Assembly (NCBI RefSeq): GCF_035917975.1
Contig: NZ_CP109130.1
Span: 8,494,001-8,558,000 of the forward strand
Direction: 5' to 3'
Length of the DNA: 64,000 bases
Source: Streptosporangium sp. NBC_01756
GTDB lineage: Bacteria; Actinomycetota; Actinomycetes; Streptosporangiales; Streptosporangiaceae
The translations under genes were made by a program, and so were the position numbers. Under the pieces are notes generated by a model. The model made no database searches. It had not been told where the DNA came from and saw nothing but the letters and a program-made list of their open reading frames with translations. How positions within the stretch are numbered: the stretch's first letter is position 1; each line of letters opens with the position of its first letter. Below, in pieces: positions 34,286 to 43,065 of the stretch.

Positions 34286-35104
34286 TTACCGTTCATTGCT
34301 GTAGTCAGCCGCAGGAACGCGGCCGAGGCTGCGGTTTTTGAGACGATAGCTGTCTCCTTTCAAGCTGATGACCTCGGCGTGGTGGACGAGGCGGTCGATC
34401 ATCGCTGCGGCGACAACGTCGTCGCCGAAGACCTCTCCCCAACGCCCGAAGGGCTTATTGCTCGTGACGATCAAGCTCGCCCGCTCGTATCGGCTGGAGA
34501 CCAGCTGGAAGAACAGGTTGGCGGCCTCGGCCTCGAAGGGGATGTAACCGACCTCGTCCACGATCAGGACCGGGATCCGCGACAGTTTGGCGAGCTCGTC
34601 TTGAAGTTTGCCGGCGGCATGAGCCTCGGCGAGGCGGTCGACCCATTGGGCGGCAGTGGCGAACGCGACCCGGTGCCCGGCCTGGCAGGCGCGGACGCCC
34701 AAACCGATGGACAAGTGGGTCTTGCCGGTGCCGGGCGGGCCGAGGAAGACCACGTTTTCGCGTGCGGCCACAAAGTCCAACGTGCCCAGATGAGCGATGA
34801 CCTCGCGTTTGAGGGAACGCTGATGGTCGTAGTCGAAGTCTTCCAGCGCTTTTCTGGCCGGGAAGCGGGCGAAGCGGATCCGCGCTTCACCGCCATGGGA
34901 TTCGCGGGCGGCGACCTCCCGCTGCAGGCAGGCGGCCAGGAACTCCTCATGGCTCCAGGACTCGGCCCGGGCCCGCTCGGCGAGCCGGTCAACCGCGGCC
35001 GCCAACGACGGCGCCTTGAGCACCCGGGTCAGATAGGCCAGCTCGGCCTCGACGTTGCGGGAACCACCGGCCGTCGATGTGCTCGAAGGGGTCGTGCCTG
35101 CCAT
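34286..35104 (-). CDS. istB: IS21 helper ATPase IstB
   Basis: A 272-residue AAA+ ATPase that selects targets for the IstA transposase. Walker A is LGPPGTGKTHL, Walker B IPVLIVDEVGYIPF, and the sensor region LIVTSNKPFGRWGEVFGDD follows, all typical. ATG 35104 overlaps the IstA stop by one base (TGATG), implying coupled translation. It appears intact. Confidence 0.93.
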   Translation of the reverse strand: MAGTTPSSTSTAGGSRNVEAELAYLTRVLKAPSLAAAVDRLAERARAESWSHEEFLAACLQREVAARESHGGEARIRFARFPARKALEDFDYDHQRSLKREVIAHLGTLDFVAARENVVFLGPPGTGKTHLSIGLGVRACQAGHRVAFATAAQWVDRLAEAHAAGKLQDELAKLSRIPVLIVDEVGYIPFEAEAANLFFQLVSSRYERASLIVTSNKPFGRWGEVFGDDVVAAAMIDRLVHHAEVISLKGDSYRLKNRSLGRVPAADYSNER

Positions 35105-36327
35105 CACCGCACCTCCTCGATGCCCAGCAACGCGTCGTAGTCGCTGAGAGACCGCTGCTGGACGTCGGTGTCGGCGCCGCCGGCGGCCCTGGGCACGCGC
35201 GTGCCGCGCATCATCGCGGCGGCTTGTTCGTGCAGGGGGTCGGTGATGGTCTGATGGGCTGCCCAGCACCGCTCATGCCGAGCGACGAGCTGCCCGGCGC
35301 AGGTCACACTGACCTGACCCAGATCGGCGACGACCTCGACCAGCCGGCCGATCGCCGAAGGATGCACCGAGTAGTCACAGGAGGCGATCCGCACGTAATG
35401 GTCGCGCGGCAGCCGCGTCGAGGTGCGCCACCCGAGCGTCGGCGCGACCGGCGGCAATGCCACCATCGCCGCCAGGTCCGCCTGCAGCCGGTCCACCGGC
35501 CGGCACTCGATCCGCCGATGATGCCGTGCGTTGGCCGTGGTCAGCCAGTGGGCGAGCTGGGCGTTGAAGTCGTGCGGGGAGACGAAGTCACGGCCGGGTA
35601 GAAACGAGGTTTCCAGGTAGCCGTTGGCTCGCTCCACCAGCCCCTTGGCCTCGGGGTCTGCGGGCTTGCACTGCACGATCTGGATGCCCAGGGTGCCGCG
35701 GAAGGCGTTGGCGTCGGCGGTCAGCTGCGGCTTTCCCTGCTTCCACTGGCCGATCGCGGACTCGTTGTCCCATACCAGTGTCTTGGGCACCGCACCCAGG
35801 TCCGACAGCAGCGCCCAGTGTCCGGCGAACAGATCACCGGACGTGCGAGACGGCAGCATCCGGGCCATCAGCCACCGCGAATAGCCTGACACCATGACCA
35901 GTACCGGCGGGCCGGCCCGGTGCCCGGCACCGACCGGCACCTTCACCGGCGGGAACCACAGGTCGCATTGGGCCAGTTCACCGGCCTGGTAGGTCGTCCG
36001 TGACGACGGGTCGACAGGCCTGTACTGAGGTCGCAGGATACGCACCCGCTCCTTGAGTACGGTGAGCGACCGCTGCCAGCCGATCCGTTCGGCGATCACT
36101 GTCGCGGGCATGTCCGGGAACTCCCGCAGGAGATTTCGGATCTGCGGCTCGGCCGCGTCCACGATTGATCCCTTGATCGTCCGCTGGTACTTCGGCGGTG
36201 CATCGGCCGCCAGCGCGCTTTTCACCGTGTTCTTCGAGATACCCATGCGCCGAGCGATGGCTTTGATCGGCATCGTCTCAGCCCGGTGCAATCGGCGGAT
36301 CTCCGCCCAGTCCTCCACCTTGATCAC
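35104..36327 (-). CDS. istA: IS21 transposase IstA
   Basis: A 407-residue transposase. An N-terminal HTH (MPIKAIARRMGISKNTVKSAL) is followed by an rve-type DDE core with CDLWFPP (first D), LVWDNESAIG (second D) and VERANGYLE (E). A C-terminal beta domain includes YVRIASCDYSVHPSAIGRLVEV. It starts 71 bases inside the right end and is co-translated with istB. No disruption is visible, so the element could be active. Confidence 0.93.
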   Translation of the reverse strand: MIKVEDWAEIRRLHRAETMPIKAIARRMGISKNTVKSALAADAPPKYQRTIKGSIVDAAEPQIRNLLREFPDMPATVIAERIGWQRSLTVLKERVRILRPQYRPVDPSSRTTYQAGELAQCDLWFPPVKVPVGAGHRAGPPVLVMVSGYSRWLMARMLPSRTSGDLFAGHWALLSDLGAVPKTLVWDNESAIGQWKQGKPQLTADANAFRGTLGIQIVQCKPADPEAKGLVERANGYLETSFLPGRDFVSPHDFNAQLAHWLTTANARHHRRIECRPVDRLQADLAAMVALPPVAPTLGWRTSTRLPRDHYVRIASCDYSVHPSAIGRLVEVVADLGQVSVTCAGQLVARHERCWAAHQTITDPLHEQAAAMMRGTRVPRAAGGADTDVQQRSLSDYDALLGIEEVR

Positions 36328-36413
36328 CCTCCAGAATGACTACAAGGGGGTCAGTTTTCGGCCGTCGCCACAGGGTCAGTTTTCACCCGTCGTCGACACA
36401 CCGGAACCCGCCA

Positions 36414-36564
36414 GTCCTCCCCACGCACGTGGGGGTGAGCCGTACCGCACCGGACCTACGCCGTGCTCGCCCTGGTCCTCCCCACGCACGTGGGGGTGAG
36501 CCGAGTTCCACGCCAAGGCGCGTGAGATGCTCGGCGTCCTCCCTATGCACATGGGGGTGAGCCG
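36414..36564 (+). CRISPR. CRISPR array B, trailer-proximal part
   Basis: Repeats at 36414, 36475 and 36536 with 32-nt spacers. It continues array B beyond the IS21 element. The last repeat is diverged (CTATGCACATGG in place of CCACGCACGTGG), as is usual at a trailer end, and is followed by a trailer sequence also found at 53302. Confidence 0.92.
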
Positions 36565-36619
36565 GGTGCACGCTTCCGCCCTCATGCTGGGAATTCCTCC
36601 TGGTCATCAATGGCCAGCG
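36565..36619 (+). repeat. CRISPR trailer sequence shared with 53302-53356
   Basis: The 55 bases after the last repeat of array B match the 55 bases after the mini array at about 50 of 55 positions, starting GGTGCACGCTTCCGCCCTCA. The shared flank indicates that the two arrays descend from one by duplication or recombination. Confidence 0.8.
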
Positions 36620-36753
36620 GATCCGGCCCGGCGAGCGGCTCGGATTCTTCACTGTCCACCGCCCAGTGGCGGAGGGGATCCGCGCCGAGCAGGAGACGAC
36701 ATCCTGGATCCCCGTTATCGTCGATCGCTGCCATTGGCCCGAGGAGACATGTC

Positions 36754-37266
36754 ATGTTCGATGCCGAACTCCGCGATGAGCTGCTGCGCCGCATGGAACG
36801 CGACCAGGCGGTACGGACCGCGGCCCTTATCGGCGAGTCGCTGTCTCGGGAGCTCGACCAGGAGTGGGATGCCGTCGATACCGGTAACACGGCGTTCCTC
36901 AAGGGTGTGATCGCTGAACGCGGCTGGCCGGGCAGGGACATGGTCGGCGAGGAAGCCGCACACGCCGCATGGGTCCTGGCCCAGCACGCCGACCAGGATC
37001 CGGAGTTTCAGCGCGGTTGCCTGCCGCTCGTGAAGAGTGCTGTCGATGCGGGCCAGGCCACGCCGTCGGAGTGGGCGTATCTCCTCGATCGCGTGTGTGT
37101 GGCAGAGGGCCGCTCTCAGGTGTACGGCACCCAGTACTGGACGCGAAACGGGGTGTTCGGGCCCCGGCCGATCGAGGATCCCGATCGTCTTGACGAACGA
37201 CGTGCCGAGGTCGGCTTGGCCCCGCAGGCTGATTATGACCGCACGATGCGTGAACTGTATGAGTGA
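36754..37266 (+). CDS. DUF6624-family hypothetical protein
   Basis: A 170-residue soluble protein. It starts at ATG 36754 behind GAGGAG. The sequence has ELRDELLRRMERDQ, HAAWVLAQHADQDPEFQRGC, and YGTQYWTRNGVFGPRPIEDP, the pattern of small uncharacterised DUF6624 proteins. It is helical, without signal peptide or membrane segment. Function unknown. It converges with the AAA kinase gene 34 bases away. Confidence 0.7.
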   Translation: MFDAELRDELLRRMERDQAVRTAALIGESLSRELDQEWDAVDTGNTAFLKGVIAERGWPGRDMVGEEAAHAAWVLAQHADQDPEFQRGCLPLVKSAVDAGQATPSEWAYLLDRVCVAEGRSQVYGTQYWTRNGVFGPRPIEDPDRLDERRAEVGLAPQADYDRTMRELYE

Positions 37267-37300
37267 CGTTGCCGGCCTGGGTGTCGGCGGTGCCGGGGGC

Positions 37301-37861
37301 TTACCGGGGGTCGCTGCTGACGACCTGCTGGGCGGAGGCGGTCAGTCCGCTCTCGCGCAGGATCTGCTGCACGGTCGTCTCCAGTGGGCTGTCCTCCTCG
37401 ATGACCGTCTCGCCGCCCTCGGGCAGCAGGTCGCGTTCCACATACCATTCGCGCATCTGCTCGCCGCTGAACTGTGAGCGCTGCGGCCGGGTGGTGTGCC
37501 GGCGCAGCGTTTCGGCCAGGGAGATGTCCAGGTAGAAGAAGGAGCTCGGCCCGGTGTGGTCGCGGCGCAGCGCGGCCAGCATCGGCGTGTACCGGGTCGC
37601 GTACAGGATGCCTTCGATCAGGACGTGGTAGCCGCGATCCAGGCAGTGGCGGGCGATGGTATCGATGAGCTCGATGTTCGCTCCGCCCGGCACGTCGCGC
37701 TCCCGGAGGAGGTCGCGTCGGATGGCGTCCTGGCTGACCACGGCCAGGTCACGGTCGCGGGTGGCCTGCAGGGCTCGTGCGGTGCTGGTCTTGCCCGAGC
37801 CGGAGTTGCCGCGCAGCACGATCAGGTGGGTGGAACCCCGAGAGGTGCATCCGGTGCGCAT
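37301..37861 (-). CDS. P-loop kinase-like protein (zeta-toxin/AAA_33 type)
   Basis: A 186-residue P-loop protein. Walker A is LRGNSGSGKTSTA near residues 16-28, and QDAIRRDLLRERD and FYLDISLAETLRRHTTR are typical of small nucleotide or zeta-type kinases. The lid region has SQFSGEQMREWY. It probably phosphorylates a small molecule; no antitoxin gene is adjacent, so a zeta toxin role is not supported. Confidence 0.8.
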   Translation of the reverse strand: MRTGCTSRGSTHLIVLRGNSGSGKTSTARALQATRDRDLAVVSQDAIRRDLLRERDVPGGANIELIDTIARHCLDRGYHVLIEGILYATRYTPMLAALRRDHTGPSSFFYLDISLAETLRRHTTRPQRSQFSGEQMREWYVERDLLPEGGETVIEEDSPLETTVQQILRESGLTASAQQVVSSDPR

Positions 37862-38131
37862 CAGGTCAGCTTAAGTGAAGCCCATCTGGCTTTGTAGGTG
37901 AGATCCGGAGCCACATGTTCGTGAGTGGAGAGCCATTTCGGCCGGAGCTGGTCTCGTGTCGATGAGATTGGGAGCCACCTCGCCGAGTTGTTTCGGCGGC
38001 GCCAGACCTGCGCCTCTCCTCGTTGACTCGTTGCCGCGGCCAGAGCGGAGCGGCAGGTCTCCGGCTCGCCGGTCATGGTCTGTCGGGTTACGTCAAGCAC
38101 GTCGGCCTCGACCACGTCCGCCGACCACTGA

Positions 38132-38202
38132 CGGCGTCCTGCTCCCGAAGGCGTCCCCAGCCCCAAAGTAGCGATGAGCTAAATCACGATTACTGCTCGT
38201 GG
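38132..38202 (+). repeat. Left arm of 71-bp inverted repeat
   Basis: This arm pairs with 39166-39236 in inverted orientation at 68 of 71 positions. The pair brackets 963 bases holding a DUF72/HTH fragment and a DinB gene. Confidence 0.85.
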
Positions 38203-38204
38203 TT

Positions 38205-38520
38205 TTACGGGTAGGTGGCCGGGTCTGGCTGGTTGGGAAGGAGATCGGCGAGGGCGGTCCATATGGCGGCGCGGCTGACGCCGTGGGCGCGGGCGAGCGC
38301 GGCGATGGAGGCGCCCCGTTCCTGGTATGCGGTCGCGCCACAGCTCGGCGGTTCGCAGCGCGGGCGGGTGGTAGTAGGTGGCGTCGACCTCGACCAGCGG
38401 GAAGTTCGCCGCGTAGTGGTCGAGGCGCTCTTCTGGCATGGTGGCCGTCGGTGGATACCAGCCAGACTCCAGCAACGACCGATCCGTCCACGACGCCGTT
38501 CCCACCAGAACCCTGCCCAT
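38205..38520 (-). pseudogene. DUF72 fragment frame-joined to an HTH-like tail
   Basis: The first 60 codons from ATG 38520 encode a normal DUF72 N-terminus (RVLVGTASWTDRSLL, then VEVDATYYHPP), but DUF72 proteins are about 240 residues. The frame then fails, and a different frame continues with ASIAALARAHGVSRAAIW, a recombinase-like HTH, up to TAA at 38205, three bases beyond the inverted repeat arm. This is a deletion fusion of two unrelated gene pieces. Confidence 0.6.
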
Positions 38521-38550
38521 GGCGGTGTGCACTGCCCCGATGAGGCCGTG

Positions 38551-39087
38551 TCAGACGCCTTGGCGTATGTACAGGTCGCGCAGCAGGCCGATCTCGCCGC
38601 CGTGATGCGAGACCTCGACCAGGGCGTGCAGCGCGAGCTTCAGATAGGTGTAGGTGCTGTCGGCGGGGCCCATGCCGATCGGCGCCAGCAGACGCTCGTC
38701 GCCGAGGGCTGCGAGGCGGGAGGTGAAATGCTCCCAGTCCTCGGCGAGCGCCTGGAGGCCCTCCTTCGCGGTGCCCGGCCACTCGTCGCGCTCGCCGAAC
38801 TCGGGGGCGTCGTCGAAGAAGTAGATCACATAGCCGCGCAGGCAGAGGTTGCCGATGTGCCAGATACGCCAGGCGATCGTGGTGACGGGGTCCGGCGCAT
38901 CCGGGCTCGACTCCGGAAAGACCGCGTCGACGCGGAAGACGCCGTTGTCGCCGGGGCGCAGTCCGATGCAGTCGCTGACCGGCTCCCAGTGGTACTCGGC
39001 GTCGGTCAGGCCCTCAAGGCGCCCGAACAGCCGGGATCGCGCGTGTTCGAAGGTCAGGAGAATGTCCCGGGTGGCGGGATTGGTCAT
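38551..39087 (-). CDS. DinB/DUF664-family protein
   Basis: A 178-residue four-helix-bundle protein. Metal-ligand candidates are the His in IAWRIWHIGNLCLRGY and the C-terminal VEVSHHGGEIGLLRDLY. DinB-like proteins include thiol-dependent (mycothiol/bacillithiol) transferases. ATG 39087 is preferred; another ATG at 39117 lies 10 codons upstream. The gene lies wholly between the 71-bp inverted repeats. Confidence 0.8.
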   Translation of the reverse strand: MTNPATRDILLTFEHARSRLFGRLEGLTDAEYHWEPVSDCIGLRPGDNGVFRVDAVFPESSPDAPDPVTTIAWRIWHIGNLCLRGYVIYFFDDAPEFGERDEWPGTAKEGLQALAEDWEHFTSRLAALGDERLLAPIGMGPADSTYTYLKLALHALVEVSHHGGEIGLLRDLYIRQGV

Positions 39088-39165
39088 GTCCACCCGATGC
39101 ACCCTAGTCCGGATCATGGAGCGCTATGCCGGGGATGTCGCATCGGTGATGTCGGAGATACACGC

Positions 39166-39236
39166 CCACGAACAGTAATCGTGATCTAGCTCATCGCTAC
39201 TTTGGGGCTGGGGCCGCCTTCGGGAGCAGGACGCCG
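39166..39236 (-). repeat. Right arm of 71-bp inverted repeat
   Basis: Inverted copy of 38132-38202 with three mismatches. From here to the NUDIX gene (39237-39559) I see no supported gene. Confidence 0.85.
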
Positions 39237-39559
39237 GAACAGGGCGCTTCCGTCGATCTCTCGGTTCGATGCGAGCGCGTCGCCGGAGGCGGTCAGCGGA
39301 CGGGGCAGGGGCAGGGGCCGAGCGTGTCCCAGCGGACGACCACGGTGGTAGCCGAGGAAGTGCTCACTTCCTGGGTGAGATCTGAACCAGGACGATGGCG
39401 TCGTCCGGTCGGCGCGGCGCGGCCTGGTTAAGCAAGTGGATTCCGCCCAGGACGATCCAGACCCTGCGTTTGGCCGTTTCACGATGCATGGTGGGCCTCC
39501 CTTTCCGGAGCTGTATTCGTGCCGGTGGCTGGCATCCCGTACGGAGGCAGCGACATAAG

Positions 39560-40099
39560 GTGTACGGGGTGATCCACCGCGAGAACGAAGAGACGATCTT
39601 GAATGCCGCGGCCGTCGATGCCAGCCTGGCGGCCCTTGAGTTCGACGGCGCGCGGGCCTGGCTGGAGCAGGCGCGTCGACACCCGATGGAGCCGCTGGCG
39701 GCGGATGTCTGGGTGACCGATCCGGACTTCGGGCACGTCCTGCTGGTGAAGCACCGGGTGCGCGGCTGGGTGCCGCCCGGTGGCAAGGTCGAGCCGGGAG
39801 AGACCCCCCGCGCCGCAGCAGCACGCGAACTGGTTGAGGAGACCGGGTTGCACGCGGAACTGTTGGACGTGCCGGCCGCGGTCTGTGTGCGTTCCTACCG
39901 CTCGGACTGGTCGCCGACGCTTGGTCTGTCGTACGCCGCGATCGCCGGTCTCGACGTGCCGCTGGGCGGGGAGAGCGGGCAGCCGCCGCGCTGGTTCGCC
40001 CTCGATGAGGAGTGGGAGTCGGTGTTTCCCGAGGATCACGCCCGGATCCGGTCGCACGTGTCCCGGCTGGTGGCCGCCCGCGCTGTCGGAGCGCGCTGA
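39560..40099 (+). CDS. NUDIX hydrolase
   Basis: A protein of about 179 residues that hydrolyses a nucleoside-diphosphate-linked substrate. The NUDIX box GGKVEPGETPRAAAARELVE plus ETGL fits Gx5Ex7REUxEExGU. The start is uncertain: GTG 39560 has GGAGG (39543-39547) upstream, and GTG 39569 is the alternative. Substrate unknown. Confidence 0.83.
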   Translation: MYGVIHRENEETILNAAAVDASLAALEFDGARAWLEQARRHPMEPLAADVWVTDPDFGHVLLVKHRVRGWVPPGGKVEPGETPRAAAARELVEETGLHAELLDVPAAVCVRSYRSDWSPTLGLSYAAIAGLDVPLGGESGQPPRWFALDEEWESVFPEDHARIRSHVSRLVAARAVGAR

Positions 40100-40315
40100 G
40101 CATCGGCTGCAGGACGTGGTCAGATCACCTCGTCGATCTGGTCGAGGGCCTCGCCCGGAAACGTCTCCGGCGGCTGGCGAGCCCTGTCTCGATCACGCCT
40201 TGGACGGAGTGTGGGCACCTGCCGTGTCTGCTCGGCGTGGCATGCGCGCACCGATCGGACCCAACTTGTAAGGTGCGAACCCCTCGTACGCCACGCGCTT
40301 TCTAAGGAGCTGACT

Positions 40316-40405
40316 GTGTCAGTGCTCGTCGCTCACGTCCGAGCAGCCGGTCATGGAGAGCTTTGCTCTGCGGCTGGTGTGGGGGTGCCCCGTGGCGATC
40401 GGTGA
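40316..40405 (+). CDS. Possible 29-residue leader ORF
   Basis: A GTG start six bases after AAGGAG (40304-40309) opens a 29-codon frame ending TGA at 40405. It overlaps the start of the next NUDIX gene in another frame. The good ribosome-binding site suggests translation and coupling. It could also mark the original NUDIX start before a frameshift. Confidence 0.35.
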   Translation: MSVLVAHVRAAGHGELCSAAGVGVPRGDR

Positions 40406-40961
40406 CTCGGACATCTCGGGCGTGCTTTCTGCCTACATCGAGCGCTACCCGGAGGAAGCCGCGCTGCTGGCTGAGCCGGTGCACCTGCTGTCTCAGGGAG
40501 GGAACTTCGCCTCGCGGCGGAATTTTCCGATGCACGTGACTGTCGGTGCACTGCTGGTCCGCGGTGAGGAGATCCTGCTTATCGAGCACCGCGCGTACGG
40601 GATCACGTTGCAGCCGGGAGGCCACCTGGAGCCGACCGATGCCACACTGATCGACGCGGCAGTGCGCGAGTTGGCGGAGGAGACCGGGGTTGACCCCGGC
40701 CAGGTCTTCCCAGCATCACAGACTCCCGTCTACGTCGAGTACGGCAAGGTGCCGGCACGACCGGAGAAGGACGAACCGGATCACTACCACCTCGACCTCG
40801 GGTACTCCTTCGTGACAGCGCATGCGGACGTGGGGCGCATCCAGGAGTCCGAGGTGACAGGTGCCGCCTGGTACTCGCTCGATGCGGCCGAGCGCCTTGT
40901 CGGGCACCGCATCGCGCGAGCGGCCAGCCCTTCATGGGAACCGGCCATCATCGAGCCGTGA
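40392..40961 (+). CDS. NUDIX hydrolase (second copy)
   Basis: A protein of about 189 residues with the NUDIX box GGHLEPTDATLIDAAVRELA then EETGV. The N-terminal helix VLSAYIERYPEEAALL and VTVGALLV precede it as in a common actinobacterial NUDIX group. GTG 40392 is chosen because the conserved N-terminal helix starts soon after; ATG 40353 would add 13 residues. It is not closely similar to the other NUDIX gene, so it is not a recent duplicate. Confidence 0.83.
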   Translation: MAIGDSDISGVLSAYIERYPEEAALLAEPVHLLSQGGNFASRRNFPMHVTVGALLVRGEEILLIEHRAYGITLQPGGHLEPTDATLIDAAVRELAEETGVDPGQVFPASQTPVYVEYGKVPARPEKDEPDHYHLDLGYSFVTAHADVGRIQESEVTGAAWYSLDAAERLVGHRIARAASPSWEPAIIEP

Positions 40962-41057
40962 ACGCGAATCGGCCGGGAAACTGGGGGCGTAATCTCCCGG
41001 TAGATTCGCTTACGGGCGGATCAAGCCGATCGCTGATTTGAGTTCGGACGCCTACCT

Positions 41058-41858
41058 TTAGGGGGTCCTGGGGTGGTGGAAGACGACGTTGACCGCGAGA
41101 GCGGCCATGGTCGCCTGGTCCGCGGTGCTCAGGCCCGCTCGGTTGAAGTGAAAGATGAGGTGGTGGGCCAGGACGGCGCGCAGACCACGTTCCAGTTGTC
41201 CGTTCTGGTTCAGATTGGCGATGGTTTGGCCAGCGTTGTAGAACGCGGAGATCCATGTCTGGTAGCCGGACAGCGGGCCGTTCGTGACGGGGTCGCACAG
41301 ACTGGTGACGTCGGTGGTCATGAGGGTGCGCATCGCGTCGAGGAGTCCCCAGGAGCGTTCAGTGTCGATGGGGATGGTTTGCGCGTGCGGCCGGAGGTCG
41401 GCGACCCTGGCCCACACGTCGCCCTGCTCGAACCAGTCCAGGCCAGCGCCGCGCAGGAGCGCGCTGGACAGCAGGGCGGAGGTTTCGCGCTGGCCGAGTC
41501 GTTGGTCGGTTGCCAGCCACCGCAGAAGGTGGTGGCTGTCGGCGTGGAAGAGGATGCACGCGGCGTTCATCCCTGCGGGTCCGCCGAAAGCGAGCGTCTC
41601 GAACTCGCAGACGCTCGTGGTCCAGGTCATCGACGTGTCGGCTTCGGTGAGGGTGTGAAGTAGCGTGTCGGCGGCTGTGGAGCTGGTGGGTAGCCACCGT
41701 AGCCGCCACTGCTGTTTGCGGATGAAGAACCAGGCGGAGATGAGCCCGCGGTCCTCGGCGTCTCTCAGAGTCGGGCCGATACGTGTCACGGTGAGGCGTT
41801 CGGCGTCGGCGTGGTTGGTGAAGGTGATGTTGGCTTGACACCATTGGTCCGGCTGCAC
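41058..41858 (-). CDS. Thiopeptide-type bacteriocin biosynthesis protein (stand-alone SpaB_C-like)
   Basis: A 266-residue protein that begins QWCQANITF and continues LISAWFFIRKQQWRLRWLP, the pattern of the stand-alone LanB C-terminal (SpaB_C/thiopep_ocin) family. In class I lanthipeptide systems this domain removes glutamate from glutamylated Ser/Thr. LanB here also has such a domain, so this is a second copy. GTG 41858 is the start. It is the last gene of the cluster, 16 bases after lanC. Confidence 0.75.
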   Translation of the reverse strand: MQPDQWCQANITFTNHADAERLTVTRIGPTLRDAEDRGLISAWFFIRKQQWRLRWLPTSSTAADTLLHTLTEADTSMTWTTSVCEFETLAFGGPAGMNAACILFHADSHHLLRWLATDQRLGQRETSALLSSALLRGAGLDWFEQGDVWARVADLRPHAQTIPIDTERSWGLLDAMRTLMTTDVTSLCDPVTNGPLSGYQTWISAFYNAGQTIANLNQNGQLERGLRAVLAHHLIFHFNRAGLSTADQATMAALAVNVVFHHPRTP

Positions 41859-41874
41859 AGGGTGTCTCTTTCGG

Positions 41875-43065
41875 TCAGCGGAGGAGCAGGCAGGTGTCCC
41901 ATGAGGTGGCGGCGGGCAGCTCGTGGTGGGCGAGGGTGTGAAGGGCGAGGGCGTAACCGGCGGATCCAGTCAGGAAACCGGGCAGCGCGTTGGTCGCGGT
42001 GGGGCCGTCCAGGAGCAGCTCAGCGATGCGAGCGACCGGCAAGTCGTGGGGGGCGATCGCGTCGGCCACGACAGCGGTCGCGGTCATGAACAGTCCCGCG
42101 GTGCCGTGGCATAGTCCGTGGTCGGTGATCCGCTGGAGCTGGTGCGCGTCGGCCAGGCAGCCGGCCATGGCGGTTTCGGCGGTGAGCCGACGGGCGTTGT
42201 CGCCGGTCGCGAGGGCAGCGAGTTGCTGGGCGCGCGCGATGCCGGGGGTGCCGTAACACCAGGAGGGGCGCAACGGCCCGCCTTGGGTGGCCTGTCCCTG
42301 CTGGGCCTCGGTGAAGGTGACCATTTCGGGCCACCACGGCGCACCGTGATGGTCCTGCTGCCACATGTCCAGCCAGGCGCAGATCCGGCCGATCGCCTCC
42401 GTCTGGCCGGGCATGGCCAGGCCGCTGCGGGCGGTGAGCGCCAGAAGGGCCAAAGGCCCGGCGATACCGTGGGCCATCCCGTGGTTGCTGTGCCCGCCCG
42501 GCGGGTCTTCGACGGAGCGGTTGGCCGATGACATCGTCCACCAGCCGGGGAACCCGTCAATCGGTTCGGTGAGCTGGACGAGGTAGGCCAGTACCTCCTT
42601 GAGGAGGTCACCGTTGGGGTCGCGTCTCCACAGGTGCGCGCCGAGACCGGTGAGTCCGCTGATCAGGTCGAACTCGGTGAGGGCAGGCCGCTCACCCCGT
42701 GCGAGACGCTGGGACGCGGCGTGGAGCCGGTTCCGGGTGATGGCCGCGACGCCCTCGTCCAGGGCCGCTTGTGCGGCCTGGTACCCGGCATGGGGTGCGG
42801 GGTGGAGTGCGAACGCGAGCGCGGGTGCCCCGTGGTAGAGGCCGGCGTTGGCGCCGATGGTGAGGTCGTCGCGGGTCGCTGCGGCCAGCCAGTCGTGCGC
42901 GGCTTGCCATCCGGTGGTACCGGTGGTGGCCCGTTCGATGTGCAGGAGCGCGATGCCGGCGGCTCCGCCGCTGAGTGATTGACCCGGTGATCTGAGCGGG
43001 TGAGCTGTCCTGAGCTGGTGGGCCACGGCTTGGGCGCGCTGACGAGCGCGCTGGTGGATGGTCAT
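41875..43065 (-). CDS. lanC: Lanthionine cyclase (LanC-like)
   Basis: A 396-residue cyclase forming lanthionine thioether rings. Zinc ligands are the Cys in SWCYGTPG and the Cys-His in GLCHGTAGL; GHSNHGMAHGIAG supplies the active-site His region. The seven-fold GG-type repeats (GGAAGIALL, GLYHGAPALAF, GLTGLGAHLW) mark the alpha/alpha barrel. Its ATG overlaps the LanB stop by four bases. It acts on dehydrated precursor in the cytoplasm. Confidence 0.93.
   Translation of the reverse strand: MTIHQRARQRAQAVAHQLRTAHPLRSPGQSLSGGAAGIALLHIERATTGTTGWQAAHDWLAAATRDDLTIGANAGLYHGAPALAFALHPAPHAGYQAAQAALDEGVAAITRNRLHAASQRLARGERPALTEFDLISGLTGLGAHLWRRDPNGDLLKEVLAYLVQLTEPIDGFPGWWTMSSANRSVEDPPGGHSNHGMAHGIAGPLALLALTARSGLAMPGQTEAIGRICAWLDMWQQDHHGAPWWPEMVTFTEAQQGQATQGGPLRPSWCYGTPGIARAQQLAALATGDNARRLTAETAMAGCLADAHQLQRITDHGLCHGTAGLFMTATAVVADAIAPHDLPVARIAELLLDGPTATNALPGFLTGSAGYALALHTLAHHELPAATSWDTCLLLR

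Larger units (their letters stand above)
34218..36398 (-). mobile_element. IS21-family insertion sequence in a CRISPR spacer
   Basis: A 2181-base element beginning TGTC and carrying related multiple terminal repeats (CTGACCC boxes at 34237-34274 and, inverted, 36351-36380). The direct repeat CACCG occurs on both sides (34213-34217, 36399-36403). Removing the element and one CACCG restores a 32-nt spacer (22 + 10 nt). It encodes IstA and IstB, both apparently intact. Confidence 0.9.

Noticed and set aside
33486..34296. Several ORFs with repeated SPPRAWGG or LTPTCVGRT motifs
   Set aside because: They are translations of the CRISPR repeats. The same motifs recur at 27286, 36376-36652 and 53149-53400 and are not proteins.
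37301..37861. Zeta toxin of a toxin-antitoxin pair
   Set aside because: No epsilon-like antitoxin gene is adjacent; a metabolic P-loop kinase is as likely.
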